Source: Anopheles merus
Lineage: Eukaryota > Arthropoda > Insecta > Diptera > Culicidae
NCBI RefSeq assembly: GCF_017562075.2
Contig: NC_054083.1
Span: 35,114,755 to 35,178,754 of the forward strand
Length of the DNA stretch: 64,000 nt
Direction of reading: 5' to 3'
Under the pieces are notes generated by a model that searched no databases, was not told the origin of the DNA, and saw only the letters and a list, made by a program, of their open reading frames with translations. The translations under genes were made by a program, and so were the position numbers. Below are positions 21,710 to 35,007 of this stretch, piece by piece. Position 1 is the stretch's first letter. The number at the start of each line of letters is the position of its first letter.

Positions 21710-24700
21710 CTGTAAGCGAGAAAGAGAAAGAAAAAGGACATTAATTTCAAAAGCCCAATTTTTGCTTTCCTTTTGATCCATCCAACACTCCCCCCTCAAC
21801 AACTTACCACTCTCCGTTGCATCGCCATTGGTAGCGGCGGCGGCGGCGGCCGGTTCCTCCTTGTGCTCTGCCGCCCCGCCGTCCCCGTTCACGTGGGCCG
21901 CCTCGCCGCCTTCCTCGCCGTTCGTCTTGGCTTCGTCGGCCGCATCGCCGCCCTCCTTCTTCTCGTCGCCGCCCCCATTCTCGGCCTTCTTGTCGTCCTC
22001 CTTGTCCTTCTTGCCGCCCTTGTCCTCGCTGGCCTGCTTCTTCGACTTGCTCTTGGCGGGCGTGGCCGGCTTCGGCTTCGGCTCCATCGACGGGTCCAGC
22101 ACCAGCTTGCCGATGTTCTTGCGGTCGTGCATCTTCTGCATCGCCTCCGCCACGTCCTCGAGCGCCCAGGCCGAATCGACCACCGGCTTCACCTTGCCGT
22201 CCTTCCACAGCCCGAAGATCTTGTCCACGGTCGAGCGCACGTACTCGGACCCGTCCTGCTGGTACAGCAGATGGCGCAGGTTGAACCCGCCCAGGCTCTT
22301 GTTCTCGTCGAACAGCTTGATCGGCGACACCTTGTCCACCTGCCACCACTGCAACGGGGGGAAATGGGAAATGGGGAAGGTTAAGCTTACTGTCGCACGT
22401 TCTATCTGCGTATCTCAGCAACTCGTTTCGTCTCGCTGTTTGCACTTACCGAGCGGGCAACGCTGAAGAAGCTCTTCGTCTCGCCGGTGACAACGTTCGA
22501 CGAGCCGTACAGGATGTACTTGCCCATCGGCTTCAGCAGCCCGTAGCCGCGGTTGCATTCCTCACCGCACAGGCAATCCATCACGATGTCAACGCCTTCG
22601 GTTGTGATCCTGGAAAGCGGAAAAGGAAAAAAAACACACACACCATCAAAATACCGTTCTTTGTAGAGAGCTAGACTTGGCAGTCTATTTCACAATCCCA
22701 CCCCATCCATCATCATCGATGCGGTAAAGGAACTGCCAAACAAGCGAGCACTTTCGTTTACTTACTTCCGGACCTCGTTGACATAGTCGGTACGATCGAT
22801 CAGATGGTCAATCAGACCGGTTGCCTCGAGCGCTTCGTGCTTCGACTTTGAGCAAACACCGAAAATGGTTACATTCGGCACGGTGCGTGCCAGCTGTACG
22901 ATGGCTTGACCCTGAAGAAGAGAAGAAAAATAAGAAACAAGTTTTAGAACAAGCTATACGAAACCATCATACGAGTTGTGTCATATTTGCACAACAAGCA
23001 GACACAAATTTACTAAATTCCAAACGGGGAAATTGGTCGATATAGAGGCATAATGCCACAATAAAGCAACAACCATCGTGAGACGCGTGATTTATTGTTA
23101 CGAAAACTGTCTCCAACCATATCAACAAACTACTCCCTCCAACTAAGCCTCTTTCGAATATTTGCGAATGCACTTCAGCACAGTTTTGCCTTCACAATCC
23201 TCCTCTTCGGTGCATAATTTGATTGTCGTGCTCGTTATACAAATGATAACAACGATGACGTGCTACCGTCACAGTCTAGTCAATTTAGAGTGTAGTCGAG
23301 AAGCAAAGAGGTGCAGAACAAGACCACCCTGAGCCTTTTTATTGGCATGCTAGACGTCTGTCTTCTGGGCAGCTTCACAACAAGGTGTCACAACGCTGCA
23401 GACCCCAGCCATCAGCGGGTCCGGCTCCATAACTCGGGCCATATCATCATTAATCCAGTGTGTGTGTGAGTCAGATGCTTGCGTGATGCTTGTTCTTGGA
23501 TCGGTCCCTAACGATGTCCAGCATTCAATAAGAGCACATGAAGAGGCAAGTCCTCTGAAGTCATCGGTACAACGAAAGGAAGATAAGCTCAAGACAATCC
23601 ATTGTGCACATAGCACGGGGACGGAGACACAGCGCGCGCCAAGAAGCCAAGCCCAGTGTCCGGCTACAATCTGGAGTGGAACAACGGGGACATTATTACA
23701 CGGAACGTACATTCCATGGGGCTGGCCGGATAATAATGTTTGTCGCATCTACAGCGGACGTCATAGCTGGTTCAAAATAGAGACATCAGAACAAGCAAAC
23801 GTTTTATAGCCCTTTTGGGTTAGTCTTGCTCAGTGCGGCAATGCATAAACACATCTCTTATGATTTAAAATGACAAAAATGCAATATTGTCAGGGTGAGA
23901 GAAATGTATTGTCCGCAGACATACGTTACAGGGTATATTATTTTGCAGATATACAGGTTTTATGTCTAACTTTATTTGCATGACCTCCTCCTGAGAAGCG
24001 TTTAATATTTCATATCATTAAAGCAGTTGAAGCGTCCTAAAAATGACTCTCAAAAGACTGCTATCATTTGCACCGCTTAAAAATACCTCATGAATGTTTG
24101 AAATTTATTACCCAAAATTACCCAAACCAACTCTCCAGGGAGGCTCTACCTCCAGACTATATTTAGCGTGTGCATCATATCCATACTAATCATCGAAATT
24201 TGTTTCGCTTTATTTGATGCCAACCAAGTGATAAGACCATCGATGACTGATGATAACATGGGGTTGTTTTTCTGACCCCTCTCTCTCCGATGTTGACACA
24301 CTCGCAAACACACATGCACAACACCACTAATGTGTGTGTGTTCGAAATCAATCAATCCGACCGTTTGCAGCTACACCAATCAGCGATTTGTAAATCTCAT
24401 TTAGCTGACATAACATTACCAACTCATGAGAAGGGAAAGCAAGGCTAGTAGGGAAAGGTTCCGGATGCAACAGCGGCGTACCCGCATTAGTAATAATAAC
24501 GAAGGTGATAGCGAGCAAAGCCAAAAAAAAAAACAAGGAGGGTGGAAATTGCATTTGCACAGTGGTACAACATTCTCCTCTCCGCGATTGTTCAAACCCG
24601 ACCCTCGTGTTGTTCAAAAAGGCCTAACTAATATCCATTAGCCAGACCACTGGGCGACCGTGTAACCGCCAGACCACTGGGCCGTGTAACTTACCAGCCC

Positions 24701-27700
24701 TACCAGCATATTCCTTATTTCAGTTGCGATATTTATATCCCTTTATTCCTTGCCTTGCCGGCGCCCGACTGTCTGTCTCGATCAATTACCGGTACCGGTG
24801 CCAGGGTCTGATGGCCCCCAGCGGTACACCAAACACGCACTATTAGAGTGTGATGGAGGTCATTGGAAACTACCAGATGCACGTGTCCGCCACGCAGACA
24901 GGAGAGTCAGACAGCACAACAATTGAGAAGTATTCCAATTGTAAAATAAAAAAAAAATATTTCCCCCCGAATTCGGATGACGAAGGACAAAACCATTACC
25001 AAGGGGTCGGAATTGATTCGGCGTCCCGTGTGAAAGAGAAACACGCCGCCGGCCGCCATGGTGCGATCGATTTCGTCCTGCTCAATAATACATTTATGTA
25101 GCCCTGTTTTAGTAGCAACATTAGCGAAGGCGGTAGAATGGGTTCACTGGCACTACGGGAGTCCTATAAGAAAGGGTAATTACGGGAGTCATATAGGAAA
25201 GGGTAATGCGTGTAAGATTCTCCCGCCCGCCTGAAGAGAAAGAGTAAAAGCTTTAACGAAACGACGAACCCGAACCTTCCACAACGTGGAGCTCCAGACC
25301 GAAAAAGAAAAGCAGCTCCCAATCGTTACAGATTTTCTTTACATTTCCGTTGCAGCAACAGCAAACGTACGAGCGCACTTTTGACGCTATTTGGACCTTG
25401 TACTCGATTTTTAAATTACTGCGCAAAACCAATAAAAAAGGCCGCTAAATAATGTACACGGTAGTTCCTCAAACAAACGAAGGCGAAAGCTACCCTTTTT
25501 GTTGACTAACTGCCCTTTGTTTGACCAGGAAACAACTGTGAGATACTACCTTTTCACGTCCTTCACAGCATGGAGGATCGAAGGCTTCGTCGAGCGAATT
25601 AAATTCTATTCGCCCCAGTAATATCCAACAGGAGCTACATCTATTTTGCAGCGAATTAGCGGCGCCAGAAACCAACGTCACTAGCAAAAGACCTCCACAG
25701 CCTTGCCCAGTACATGCACCGAGACACGTTCTTGACACAATTCTGCATGGGCTCAACAACTCGTTGGGTTCGGGACCATGTCGTCGACGGTACCGGCTCG
25801 CCATATTGGCACCGATATTGGAACTCGGGGTGCAATTTACACCCGCCCCGTACATCGACGTATAATTAAAGGAAGGGAAAGGACGACCAAACACGACGCT
25901 TTGGCGCCGGCGATCATGTTCAACAATATAAGCCCGGGAGTAAGGTGAAAGTTTTAACCCCGTAAAGCACCTCTCCCTGGTTAAACACACGAATCAGTGG
26001 CTTCCTGTTCTAGTTCGAGTCTTTGTTTTTTTGCACCAATTTTCCAACACAATCCTTGATCTAATTTTGAACCTTTTGTGTGTGATTCATCGTCACTTTT
26101 ATTAAAATGAACTCAGGGCCTATGAGAGTTTATGGAACGTTGTTTTCCGTCAGGAGATGTGTTTTTAAGACCTCCGGAAGGTAAAGTGAATTACACCGAT
26201 CGGTAAAAGGCACGCACGCAAGAGTGCTGAAATGGCAAATCGATAAAACCACAGGTAAATAATGAACCAAGGATATCGGTACCGACCCGCCCAAGTGTTT
26301 GCAAATCGACGACCGTCGTCGTAAAAAAGCCAGCAATAAGGGATCGATGAAATCCTCCTAAACAAAGAATCGTTTTGCAGCATACAGGAGAGCAAACTGG
26401 GCCCTCTGACTGGGTTGTGGCGACGCACTTCTCGCCCAATTATTCATCAGCCGCCAACAGCAGTGTTGCCTTCCAACATATAAAAAAGGAAGCTAAAAAA
26501 GCGGTCGGAAACCGTAAAATATCCCAGGCGCGATCTGGCACGGGTATTGGTACGTTTCGGGTTTATAGTGGGGGAGTGAAAACGAATTTCCGAAAGCACC
26601 GCCGACGATGGTTTATTTTCTACCATCAATTTCCACCGCATTAAGCAGCCGGAAATACACGGCGCGGCTGATCCGAATCGTTGCGGTTCCGGGCACGTTC
26701 CGTTTGTTTAATATGCGTGTCCGAAAACCCACACAACCAAATCCCGGGAGTTTCGGGATCGAGTGGGCACCACACTGCTTCTCCATCATCCCAATGGATA
26801 TCTTTTGGGCTGGACACTGTATTGCACACAACCAACCGCCACTGGACGGTCAGCAACAGCTTAACAATCGGCAAAACTGCTCCTCCAATACGATAAGAAC
26901 TGTCAAGGCGTAGTGACGCAGCCTCAAAGCCAAACGTATATATCCGCATCTTTCTCTCTTAAACGATAAAATACACTTTTGCTTAAGAAAAGACGAAAAT
27001 ATGCTTTCACCCTATGTTGGTGGTGTTCTCACATCCTTATCCATGTGGGATGCTATATTGCCGCGCTTGCTTTTTACTTACCACACCACCGCCGACGGAA
27101 TGCAGCAGAATCGACTTGCCCTCGCGCAGCGACACCAGATCGAAGATGAGAATGTAGGCGACCAGATAGTTCATCACGATGGCGGCCGCGTCCTGGAATG
27201 TCATCTCGTCCGGAATGTGATAGACGTACTTGGTCGGGACGGCCACCAGCTCGGACCAGGCCCGGAATTCCGGCAGGGCCACCACACGATCGCCAACCTG
27301 TGAAAGTGAAAGGAAGAAATAGAAAAGGATAAGAATAAGTCTTCCAAAGAAAACGGCACAAACGAATGCTCATTGAAGTATGGCAAATGGAAATTATTAA
27401 AATTGAGCGCGATGCTTTCAACAACTTTTGCCCATGGGCCCTTCTCGTCTTGAGCAGCTATACCGAGCGAAAGGATCCTTCCCCGAGGGAAACTTTTGCT
27501 CTTCTTGTAGGATTATTCCAACCATCTGCAACTTTTTCTCATCATCTTCCTAACACTCACACACTGACGCAGTGAGTGCCACAATAACACTAAGTACATG
27601 TATTATTGATTGGTTGGAACTTTGACCGAACAGACCAACTTTGCCGCCATACATCTCACCGAACAGCAAAAAGTTCCGTCTGTGAGCACTCCACACACAT

Positions 27701-29318
27701 ATCCACCAATCGAATCGATATTTGATTTAACTTGTGGTTTGAAAATAGTTTGAGCAGGTTTCTTTACAGAAAAAATACGAAGAAATAATCGAATGATCAT
27801 GACCACCTCACAAATGACTCTGTTTGAGGGGTCAAAAGCATTCCAAACTTGTCGGTGGGAATTTTCCGTTCCGAAAGTTTTGCTGGAAACAAGATGAACT
27901 TCCAATAGGAGAAGCACCAAAATTTGCACCCATTCGGTCGATGACCATTGAACATCCATCGATAATTCAGTTGGCCCGAAAAGTCGGAACCAGAAGCAAC
28001 TCCGCAATTCAATTCCAACAAACCTTATTCTTCCGCAGATGTCAAACATGATCAGCAAACGCAAGAAACAAAGCTTTTTCGCTGTGTTCCGTGGAAACCC
28101 TCTAGGACGCACGTACACGTATGTTCTTGGCAATAGTTACGGAACCGAGTTCCGGAAAAGAAACGAAAAGAAAAGTGCTCCGAAGTGAAGTCTCCGAACT
28201 TTCACCATGTGTCGTCGTCTCACGGTGGTTTGGTTGTTGTTGGGACTGAAGTTTTCCACCTCGCAACGTCCGGGGGCCACAGGGAGACCAGATTCAGGAT
28301 GTTGATTATAACGATACTTTGACCACCTGGATAGACTTCGCCAACTCCCACTCCTCAGTCTCATGGTAGCGCCAACAATGATCATGATGATGATGATGAT
28401 GGAAATTCGAACTGATAGGATGTGAGAGAGGACGCCGCTTATTCCTTAGGTTCTTTTTTCGCTGGTTTTTTTTCCGGAATTTCTCTCCGAGTTGAAGTGG
28501 AAACGTGACCACAATTCGTAATCAACTGATTCACTTTCTGCTGCTGCCACTTGTACTTTTGCCCGATGGACGGATCCGTAGGTTGAGTAATGTGCACGTA
28601 CTACTCTCTTCATGCTTTTGTGTGTACGGTTGGTTGGTCTATTTTTCACGTACAAAGCTCTACACGAACGGACCCGACCGGTAGTTGATTTAACGACCGG
28701 CACACGACACGTCCAACCGATCGCATAGGGGAAGGAAAGGTTACCCGCCACCGAGGAAGGATAATCATAGGTTTGGATTGCTGCTGTACCAGGGTCTTCC
28801 GGCGTCTAGGGGAGTAAGCTTTATTTTTAGAGGCCCAGACAGACATGGTGATTGGTAAAAACTGCCTTCCCGAACCGCAAAGTTAGGGAAATGGATATTT
28901 AAAAAAAGAAAACAATTTCCAACAGCAATCCAAACGAAGCAAAAAAGAAAAATGGAAAAAACATTTCCCAAACAAACCGATTTAAATAAATCATTCGTCG
29001 TGGCATACGAAGATAAAACTTTCTGATCCTTCTTCCAACTGCAAAAAAAAAACCATAACCATGAGGAGTTTGAACTGAACAATAATTCAATTTTTAGACT
29101 CCTTCCTCGCTCCTCTATCAATCAAAGCCAATGGAACCAAATAAAAAAAAACACCCGAAACGGAAGGAATAACCGTCACGAAACTTACCTTGAATCCTTC
29201 GACCTCTTCACCGACGGCTTCAATCTCGCCGGCACACTCGAAACCGAGGATGGTAGGAGTTTTTGGCGGCGAATCGATCGCACCGAGTCGTACCATCAGA
29301 TCCTGGAAGTTCAGTCCA
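21690..29318 (-). CDS. VAT1: VAT-1-like vesicle membrane protein (MDR/quinone oxidoreductase superfamily), N terminus not found
   Basis: Six exons, join of 29189-29318, 27082-27297, 22766-22911, 22450-22609, 21808-22348 and 21690-21709, minus strand. They give 403 residues to a TGA stop plus a split first codon. Matches to the VAT-1 family, numbered from GLNFQD as 1: GLNFQDLMVRLG, PTILGFECAGEIEAVG, VGDRVVAL, the nucleotide-binding HSVGGGVGQAIVQLA (about 109-123), VDIVMDCLCGEECNRGYGLL, YILYGSSNVVTGETKSFFS, WWQVDKVSPIKLFDENK and MHDRKNIGKLVLDP. The catalytic fold ends near 302. A 100-residue, lysine- and glutamate-rich tail follows that the human protein lacks in this form. The family is zinc-independent, NADP(H)-binding, and linked to synaptic vesicles and mitochondria. 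The GroES-like N terminus is missing. Confidence 0.92.
21808..22348 (-). CDS. VAT1: VAT-1-like exon (WWQVDK to charged tail)
   Basis: Acceptor GTTGCAG and donor AGTG followed by GTAAGT, phase 1. The first 85 codons finish the oxidoreductase fold. The rest is a low-complexity tail of K, E, D, G and A runs, likely disordered. The polyalanine near the end (AAAAAA) is encoded by GCC-type codons. Confidence 0.93.
22450..22609 (-). CDS. VAT1: VAT-1-like exon (ITTEGVD to FFSVARS)
   Basis: Acceptor TTTCCAG and donor CTCG followed by GTAAGT. Contains CLCGEECNRGYGLLKPMG and GSSNVVTGETKSFFS, the most family-specific segments seen. Confidence 0.94.
22766..22911 (-). CDS. VAT1: VAT-1-like exon (GQAIVQLA to EVRK)
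   Basis: Acceptor CTTCTTCAG and donor CGGAA followed by GTAAGT, phase 2. Completes the glycine-rich loop (GQAIVQLARTVPNVTIFG) and the KHEAL helix. Confidence 0.9.
24641..24690. repeat. Imperfect tandem duplication
   Basis: GCCAGACCACTGGGC followed by CCGTGTAAC occurs at 24641-24666 and again at 24668-24690; the second copy lacks 3 bases. Confidence 0.8.
25154..25207. repeat. 27-bp tandem duplication, two copies
   Basis: 25154-25180 and 25181-25207 abut exactly and differ at two positions (core TACGGGAGTC and GAAAGGGTAAT). Confidence 0.85.
27082..27297 (-). CDS. VAT1: VAT-1-like exon (VGDRV to GGGV)
   Basis: Acceptor TTTCACAG and donor GTG followed by GTAAGT. Seventy-two codons in phase 0, visible residues 44-115, ending in the middle of the glycine-rich nucleotide-binding loop. 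Confidence 0.93.
28207..28305 (+). other. Small open frame, signal-peptide-like
   Basis: Thirty-two codons beginning MCRRLTVVWLLLGL, a basic start followed by a hydrophobic core. ATG context CACCATG is good. No homologue is recognised and no promoter is seen. Likely chance. Confidence 0.12.
28384..28401. repeat. (GAT)n microsatellite
   Basis: About six GAT units inside the VAT-1-like intron. Confidence 0.8.
29189..29318 (-). CDS. VAT1: VAT-1-like, first exon visible in window (GLNFQD exon)
   Basis: Acceptor TTTTTCAG and donor TTCAAG followed by GTAAGT. The first base completes a codon begun in the previous exon, so that exon must end in phase 2. Encodes residues 1-43 of the visible protein. 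Confidence 0.92.
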
Positions 29319-32300
29319 CTGAAAAAGAGAAAAAACACACGTTAGTTGCAGCCGTCAAAACGAATACTTCTGGAATCTTTCTACTTCGCATGGGAATGTG
29401 ATCAGCATACGCTTAACCTTATGGGTTCTGCATTAGGTTCCAAAAGGGAGGATGATTGTGTGAGTAAACTGAAGTCTGGGAAGTGTCATTGTCAAAAATG
29501 TAAAGGAATATTTTACGGGCTTTCGACGAAAAGAAGTCATGTGATGAATAATGTGGATATTACTCCCCGCGTTCAATAGCTTTAAATCACATTCTTATAC
29601 TACAAACTACAACCCCAACTTCTTGCGCACAGAGTTCAAGTAGATCGTTACTGTTCCCAACAATCATTCCTCCTTTACGATAGCCAATGTACTGGAAGGA
29701 ATGGTATCGACACCGGTGCACCAAGGACAATGGTATGTGTTCTTCACGAAGTTTGTTTCCCATCCCGCAAGAAACCACTCAAACTGAAGCTAGCGATGCA
29801 AGTTACAAAGTTACAGAAGGATGCACAATCGTACAACTGAGCTGTTTGTGATGTGCAGTCTTGTTTGTTTGATTTTTACCACTACTTTTCCGGCACACTG
29901 AAGAACACAATTTAGCTAGACTGAAGCTCAAGGACCCAACACAGTTTCGATAAAGATGTCTGTGCATGAAGAAGTGCGGTTTCGTACGAGTGTTTCTACA
30001 TACCAGCATCACTCAACGTACATAAAATTGAATTAAATTGAAGAAGGCGGCAATGCAACCATACTTGCCCCTCTCATTCATTACTTTCTTGCCACACACT
30101 GAAGGCATTTGAATATCTGAACATGTTCAGAACTCTTCTCCAGACAGTTGAGTGAGACTCCACCCCAACGACAATAAACCTTTCTCTTCCCATCTAAGGC
30201 ATGCTTTCCTTCGAGACAACTATTCCCCCTCCATAAAACCACATGCTCACGTCATCTTCAAAGTTGAAGCAGCGGGAAAATCCGATGGGCATTGTGTAGG
30301 CGAGAAAAAAAAGGGACAATTACTCCCTAATGAGACAAATCTCTAAATTAAGAACCGATTTTCCACGGGGGCAATATGGACGATGATGTGTTTGTTTGTA
30401 GATAAATGCTGCCTTTCGTTCCCCCCTTGTTTGTTTGGGCCCTTTATTGTCCCTCACACCGTAACTCCGAGTTTACGCCGAGTAGTTTCGCCCCGGTTGC
30501 GCTGAAGAATTAAGCTATGCGACACAACGCATACACTACACTAGAGCAGAGAGCGCAGCGTTTCATTCATTCAGAGCCCTTCAAAGCGGGTCTGGGGAAA
30601 TTTTGAGCCTGACAAGTGTTGCACCCTTCGTCAATGTTTCCCTCGCGAGCGCGAGCGTAGCTAAATTTACAACGCAACCGTCCCTCACGTTTCTCATTGT
30701 GGAGAGACTTTACCGTCTCTAAAATCCCATCAATCGAGTGCACAGCCGTGGCAGACTGTCACACCGAACGCGTTTGTGCGCGAGGGAAAATGCGTTGACA
30801 CGTACCAGACCCGAACCCGGAAAGCAATTGAACCTGCGCGCTGGTGATCGTGACATTCCAAGTCTTTGCTGGAAAAGTCTTCGCCGTCGACACAATAAAC
30901 AGCACTTCCCTATACACACACACATACCACATCGGAAGGGAGTTTTATCGTAAGGTTTACATCACTCGCTGCTGGTGCTATATTTTTCCAACTAACGCGA
31001 TGAGAACGGTTCCGGCTTGGTGTGAAAAAGGGGTTCTAACTTTTAACAGCGCGGCAGGAAGAGGAAGCAGGTCCCCACCGAACGTGTCGCTGATAAAGTC
31101 GCCTTTCGTTAAGACGGTGAATTATAGGCTCCAGTAATAATTATTCGTGCGCGATTAGTGTCGGTTAATGTGTTTGATGGTGGTGCGCTGGTGGTTGCCG
31201 CCACATGTTGATCGTTCCCGAAAACCGCAGGATTTATTGGGCTCTATCTAAATTACCACACATTACCATCACACCACAAGATGGTGACAACGGAAAAGTT
31301 TCAACGCGAATGTTCTGGGTGTATGTAGCTTTCTAGCAAAGGAAAGGGTATTAAGGTTAAGCCTTTCTTTTTACACAGTTTGACATTGATTACTGACGGA
31401 AGGATAGTCTATAAATAAATTGTTGAAATAGGATAGAATGACTCGTGCCTACTCGATGATGTCCTCGTCAGCTGAGATATCAAGAATACCACTTTGCGTA
31501 TCATAAATCTACGACCTTCATAGCAGCATAGTTTGTGGCGCTTAATTTAAAGTGTTCTGCACAAGAAGAAGCCGAGACATATTTTAAATTAACATTCATT
31601 TCATCACCATTATTGTCGTAAAAACATTGAACCTGGATGCGATAGGGCAATCTAGAGGCTTATTTTTTAACAACATTTCAGGTCGTTTTATAGTAGATGT
31701 AGATAACACGCCGTAAACTTTCATTCTCAAATAAAAAGAAGACATTTTAATCACAAAATATAGATAAATTATGCTAAGTTTAATAAGTGTATTGAGAGTA
31801 AACTACCATACCCATAAAACTCCAGCGAAAAAATGAAATAACAACCAGAATCGCTTTGAAGACAAAACATTAAGAAAGCATTGGAGTATTTACTCAAAAA
31901 AAAAACTAAACCATTACATCCCAACAGTGCCTCCCGTTGCGTTACACCATTCGCCCCAAGCTCAACTACTCGCATCTAAGAACTTCTTCTCAAATTACAC
32001 TCATTAATTTTCCGTTCCATTTCCATTACGGACTAAATAATAGACCCCAGCGCCTTCTCTCCGGCAGAGAGTAACACCACTGCCAGCCGTGAAGTTCGAT
32101 GAGGCATGTTTATTGGTAGGAACAGAGACAAACCATCGATCCATCCATCCATCGCTACCATAGGTACATGGGCCTCAAAGCCGTCCAACAAGTGAAACAC
32201 ATTTCCATAGTGAAGCGCGCGGATCCTTTTGGGATTCGGAGCAACAACCGTCGGAATGAAAAATGTCGCTCAATTATCGCCATTTCCCCGAAACAAGCGC

Positions 32301-34643
32301 TTGTGCTGTGTGAAGTGTTTCCATGCCGAGTAAAGTAGGACTGGCTCTCTCGAGCACTTCTTTTACCATTCGTTGTCGTTGAAGCAGGACCAATTAATAA
32401 AATTTCGCTCTTCATTACGTCCTAATAATAGTTGAGTTGGGTGGACGTACGGAAAAAAGACGCCGGTCTGGAGCGTTTTGTACTTGAAGCGTTACTGGCG
32501 TTACCGGAAACGCTGCCAATCGATTGTGGCACAAATTTATTCGTTCAGGGTAGTTGAGTATGGAGAAATAAGTTATTTGAAATAAGATTTTTTTGGATAA
32601 AAAGAGTTCGGACGTCCGATTCCTCAAACAGACCTGTTCCAATATTAGTTTTTCTCCTGACAAACACTGTGCAGCATCCATTTCATGGATCATTTCGCAC
32701 GGTGGCACCCGGTTGAAGAAAAGCAAATTTACATTCCACCCTGCCACTGGAACGCGATTCTCATCAGTGCGAAACTCATTTCGACACGTTTTCATCCAAC
32801 TTGAATGAAGTCCAAGCCGCTCCAAGCCAACCAATTTCAACATGAATAGCTTAGAGTAGAGTAGAGGACCACACCGCTATCCTCAAGTGTCTATTTTCGT
32901 TTTCTCCGATGAAGACCCTAGCCGATTAACAGCAAGAATGTAGTCCAATAGAATTTTAATCAACGTTTAACACTTCCAGACATACTGACAAAAAAAAGGC
33001 ATCTAACCTCAATAAACGGCACCGGAACGATTCCACTCCTTATTTACTTTGTCCCTTTAGAAGTAAGGATCAAGGCAGCCGGGAAGATTCGGAAGACAGG
33101 ACGACACACAGGACCACTCGAATGTCAGTCACTGGGAAGTGGTTTCCACCTCTCCTTCCACTGTGGTATGTTGGTGACACAGTTTGTCTACCCAAACCCA
33201 TCACACCCACCACACAAAAGGACCGTTCATTTTGTGATCGAAACTCTACCTTTCCCCCCCTCACAGACACAATTGACAAATCGAAGGAAAAGGGGACCAC
33301 ACAGACGCACACTTTTTTCTTTCACTGAACCCCCTCCTTCCTTCCAGAAGAAATAAAGCTGAACACAATGGTAAAAACTTGGCAACGGTCCACTTTCTTC
33401 CGGTAGTAGAAATAAGGGGGGGAAGAAAACCCTAGGCGAGACCAAGAAAATGCCATTGTTCGCATACATTGCCCGGAACTGGGGAGGGGGCAGTCGTCCT
33501 GGGGCAGGAAATTTCTTGCACAAACGAAACTTCAGCCAGATGGAGAGGACCACAACCAGGAAGTTTGCTATCCGTGGCACAGGAACGTGGCCTCGGCTTG
33601 CCTCTCATTAATTGTTTCCCTTTCCCCCGCTCAGACTCGACGACGTTCAGTGAATCATTACGGTTCGAAATCCTGCCAGTCCAGACAACAGCCGTACTAC
33701 ACAAGGAGCTGCTATATCAAACCCGGAAGGAGTAAAATGCTTGAGCAAGCGACGAAAGATGTAGGAAGACGTTTACATATTTTGCTGAAATGTCGCCCCG
33801 CGGTCGAGGACAAACCAGGCGATGCGAACCGACGAACGAACGAACGATGGAAGAAATTATATTTACTTAAGGGATTAGGTTTCCACACCTCAACGGATCC
33901 TTCCTCTTCTGCCCGTCAAGAAAGGAGCGTCAAGAGACGAACGTACAAGCGTAATTTCCTCCTTTTGTTTCCCCTCCAGGATAAGGAAATTGTCGCCCAG
34001 CACTGCAACAGGAAGGAACACAAGGTAGGGGGGGGGGGGAGGTGGTTTTGGAAAATGGTGCCAAACGACACGATCGAAGACGAGAAGAAGAAGCAATTGC
34101 ATGAAATTATATATTCCACCGTTTTGCTGAGTGTATTAAATGCAAACGACTTTGCGACGTTGCATACAATTAACGGTGAAATGCGTAACGTTTTCGCCGA
34201 AAACTACTAAAACAAAAAAGGTAGTAATTTTATTCATCAACTTGTTGGAGGAACAACTGTGGGGATACACAACACGGTGACCAATTTTCAAAAAACGGAA
34301 GAAACAGGAGCTTATTTCCATTCGTTGAGCGTCGTCTGTTTGTTTCCGGTTTCGGGTAATGGCTGGTTCACATTCAATCAAGCAATCAAAACTCTCGGGA
34401 AGGTTTCGTTGGACTTTAAGTAGACAATAGTATCAAGAATTAAGTATCACGAGTATTCTATAGTGAACAAAAAATTTTGAAAAGAAAATTACGAGCAGAT
34501 TCATTGGTCTCATGTTAATAGTTGTGAAATTAATGTTACTTATGTAAATCATATTCAAAATAGGAAGTCTACATCTACAAAATGTAAGGTAACGAACGAC
34601 TCAAAGCAATCCAAGTTATAATAGAATCTGACCCTATTCCTTA

Positions 34644-34930
34644 CCGGGTTGTCCAAGCTAATCTCCATTGTGCACAGCATTATTCACCTGCTTGCAAGAT
34701 GTTTTTCAACAGCTGCCACACGTATAATATTTGCATCACAATAAAATTTCAATTCTTGCACATGATTTTCAACACATCACAAAGAATTGTCAAACTCAGT
34801 CCAGAATGTGATGTGTTGAAAATCATGTGGAAGAACTGAACAATGTTTGTGATACAAATACAACATTCAACATTTGTTGAAAAACATCTTGAAAGCAATG
34901 AAAAATGTTGTTGGCTCGGAAAACCCTGTA
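34644..34930. mobile_element. Foldback MITE-like element, copy 1
   Basis: Ends CCGGGTTGTCCAAGC and, inverted, ACAGGGTTTTCCGAGCC. A subterminal ATGTTTTTCAACA is present at both sides. The centre is a perfect 21-bp inverted repeat (34761-34781 with 34807-34827, CATGATTTTCAACACATCACA). No coding capacity. Superfamily and target duplication are unresolved. Confidence 0.65.
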
Positions 34931-35007
34931 TATATAAATGATGTTAAAGACATGTAATGAGAAATGTACCAGACAACTAATCACAAATGGTAAAATAGCA
35001 AACAATA

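Larger units (their letters stand above)
22912..27081 (-). other. VAT-1-like intron (4170 nt)
   Basis: No supported gene. Contains small tandem duplications at 24641-24690 and 25154-25207. Open frames at 23350-23748 and 25490-25990 (minus) show no known domain or splice logic. Confidence 0.85.
27298..29188 (-). other. VAT-1-like intron (1891 nt)
   Basis: Contains a GAT microsatellite (28384-28401) and a small plus-strand open frame with a signal-peptide-like start (28207-28305). Otherwise nothing is recognised. Confidence 0.85.

Noticed and set aside
21773..22466. Plus-strand open frames of about 200 codons, and a second minus frame, over the VAT-1 tail exon
   Set aside because: Shadow frames of a low-complexity coding exon. 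The splice sites and family match select the VAT-1 frame.
33587..34210. 207-codon plus-strand open frame
   Set aside because: Starts inside low-complexity sequence, crosses a G-run and has no family match. Treated as noise.
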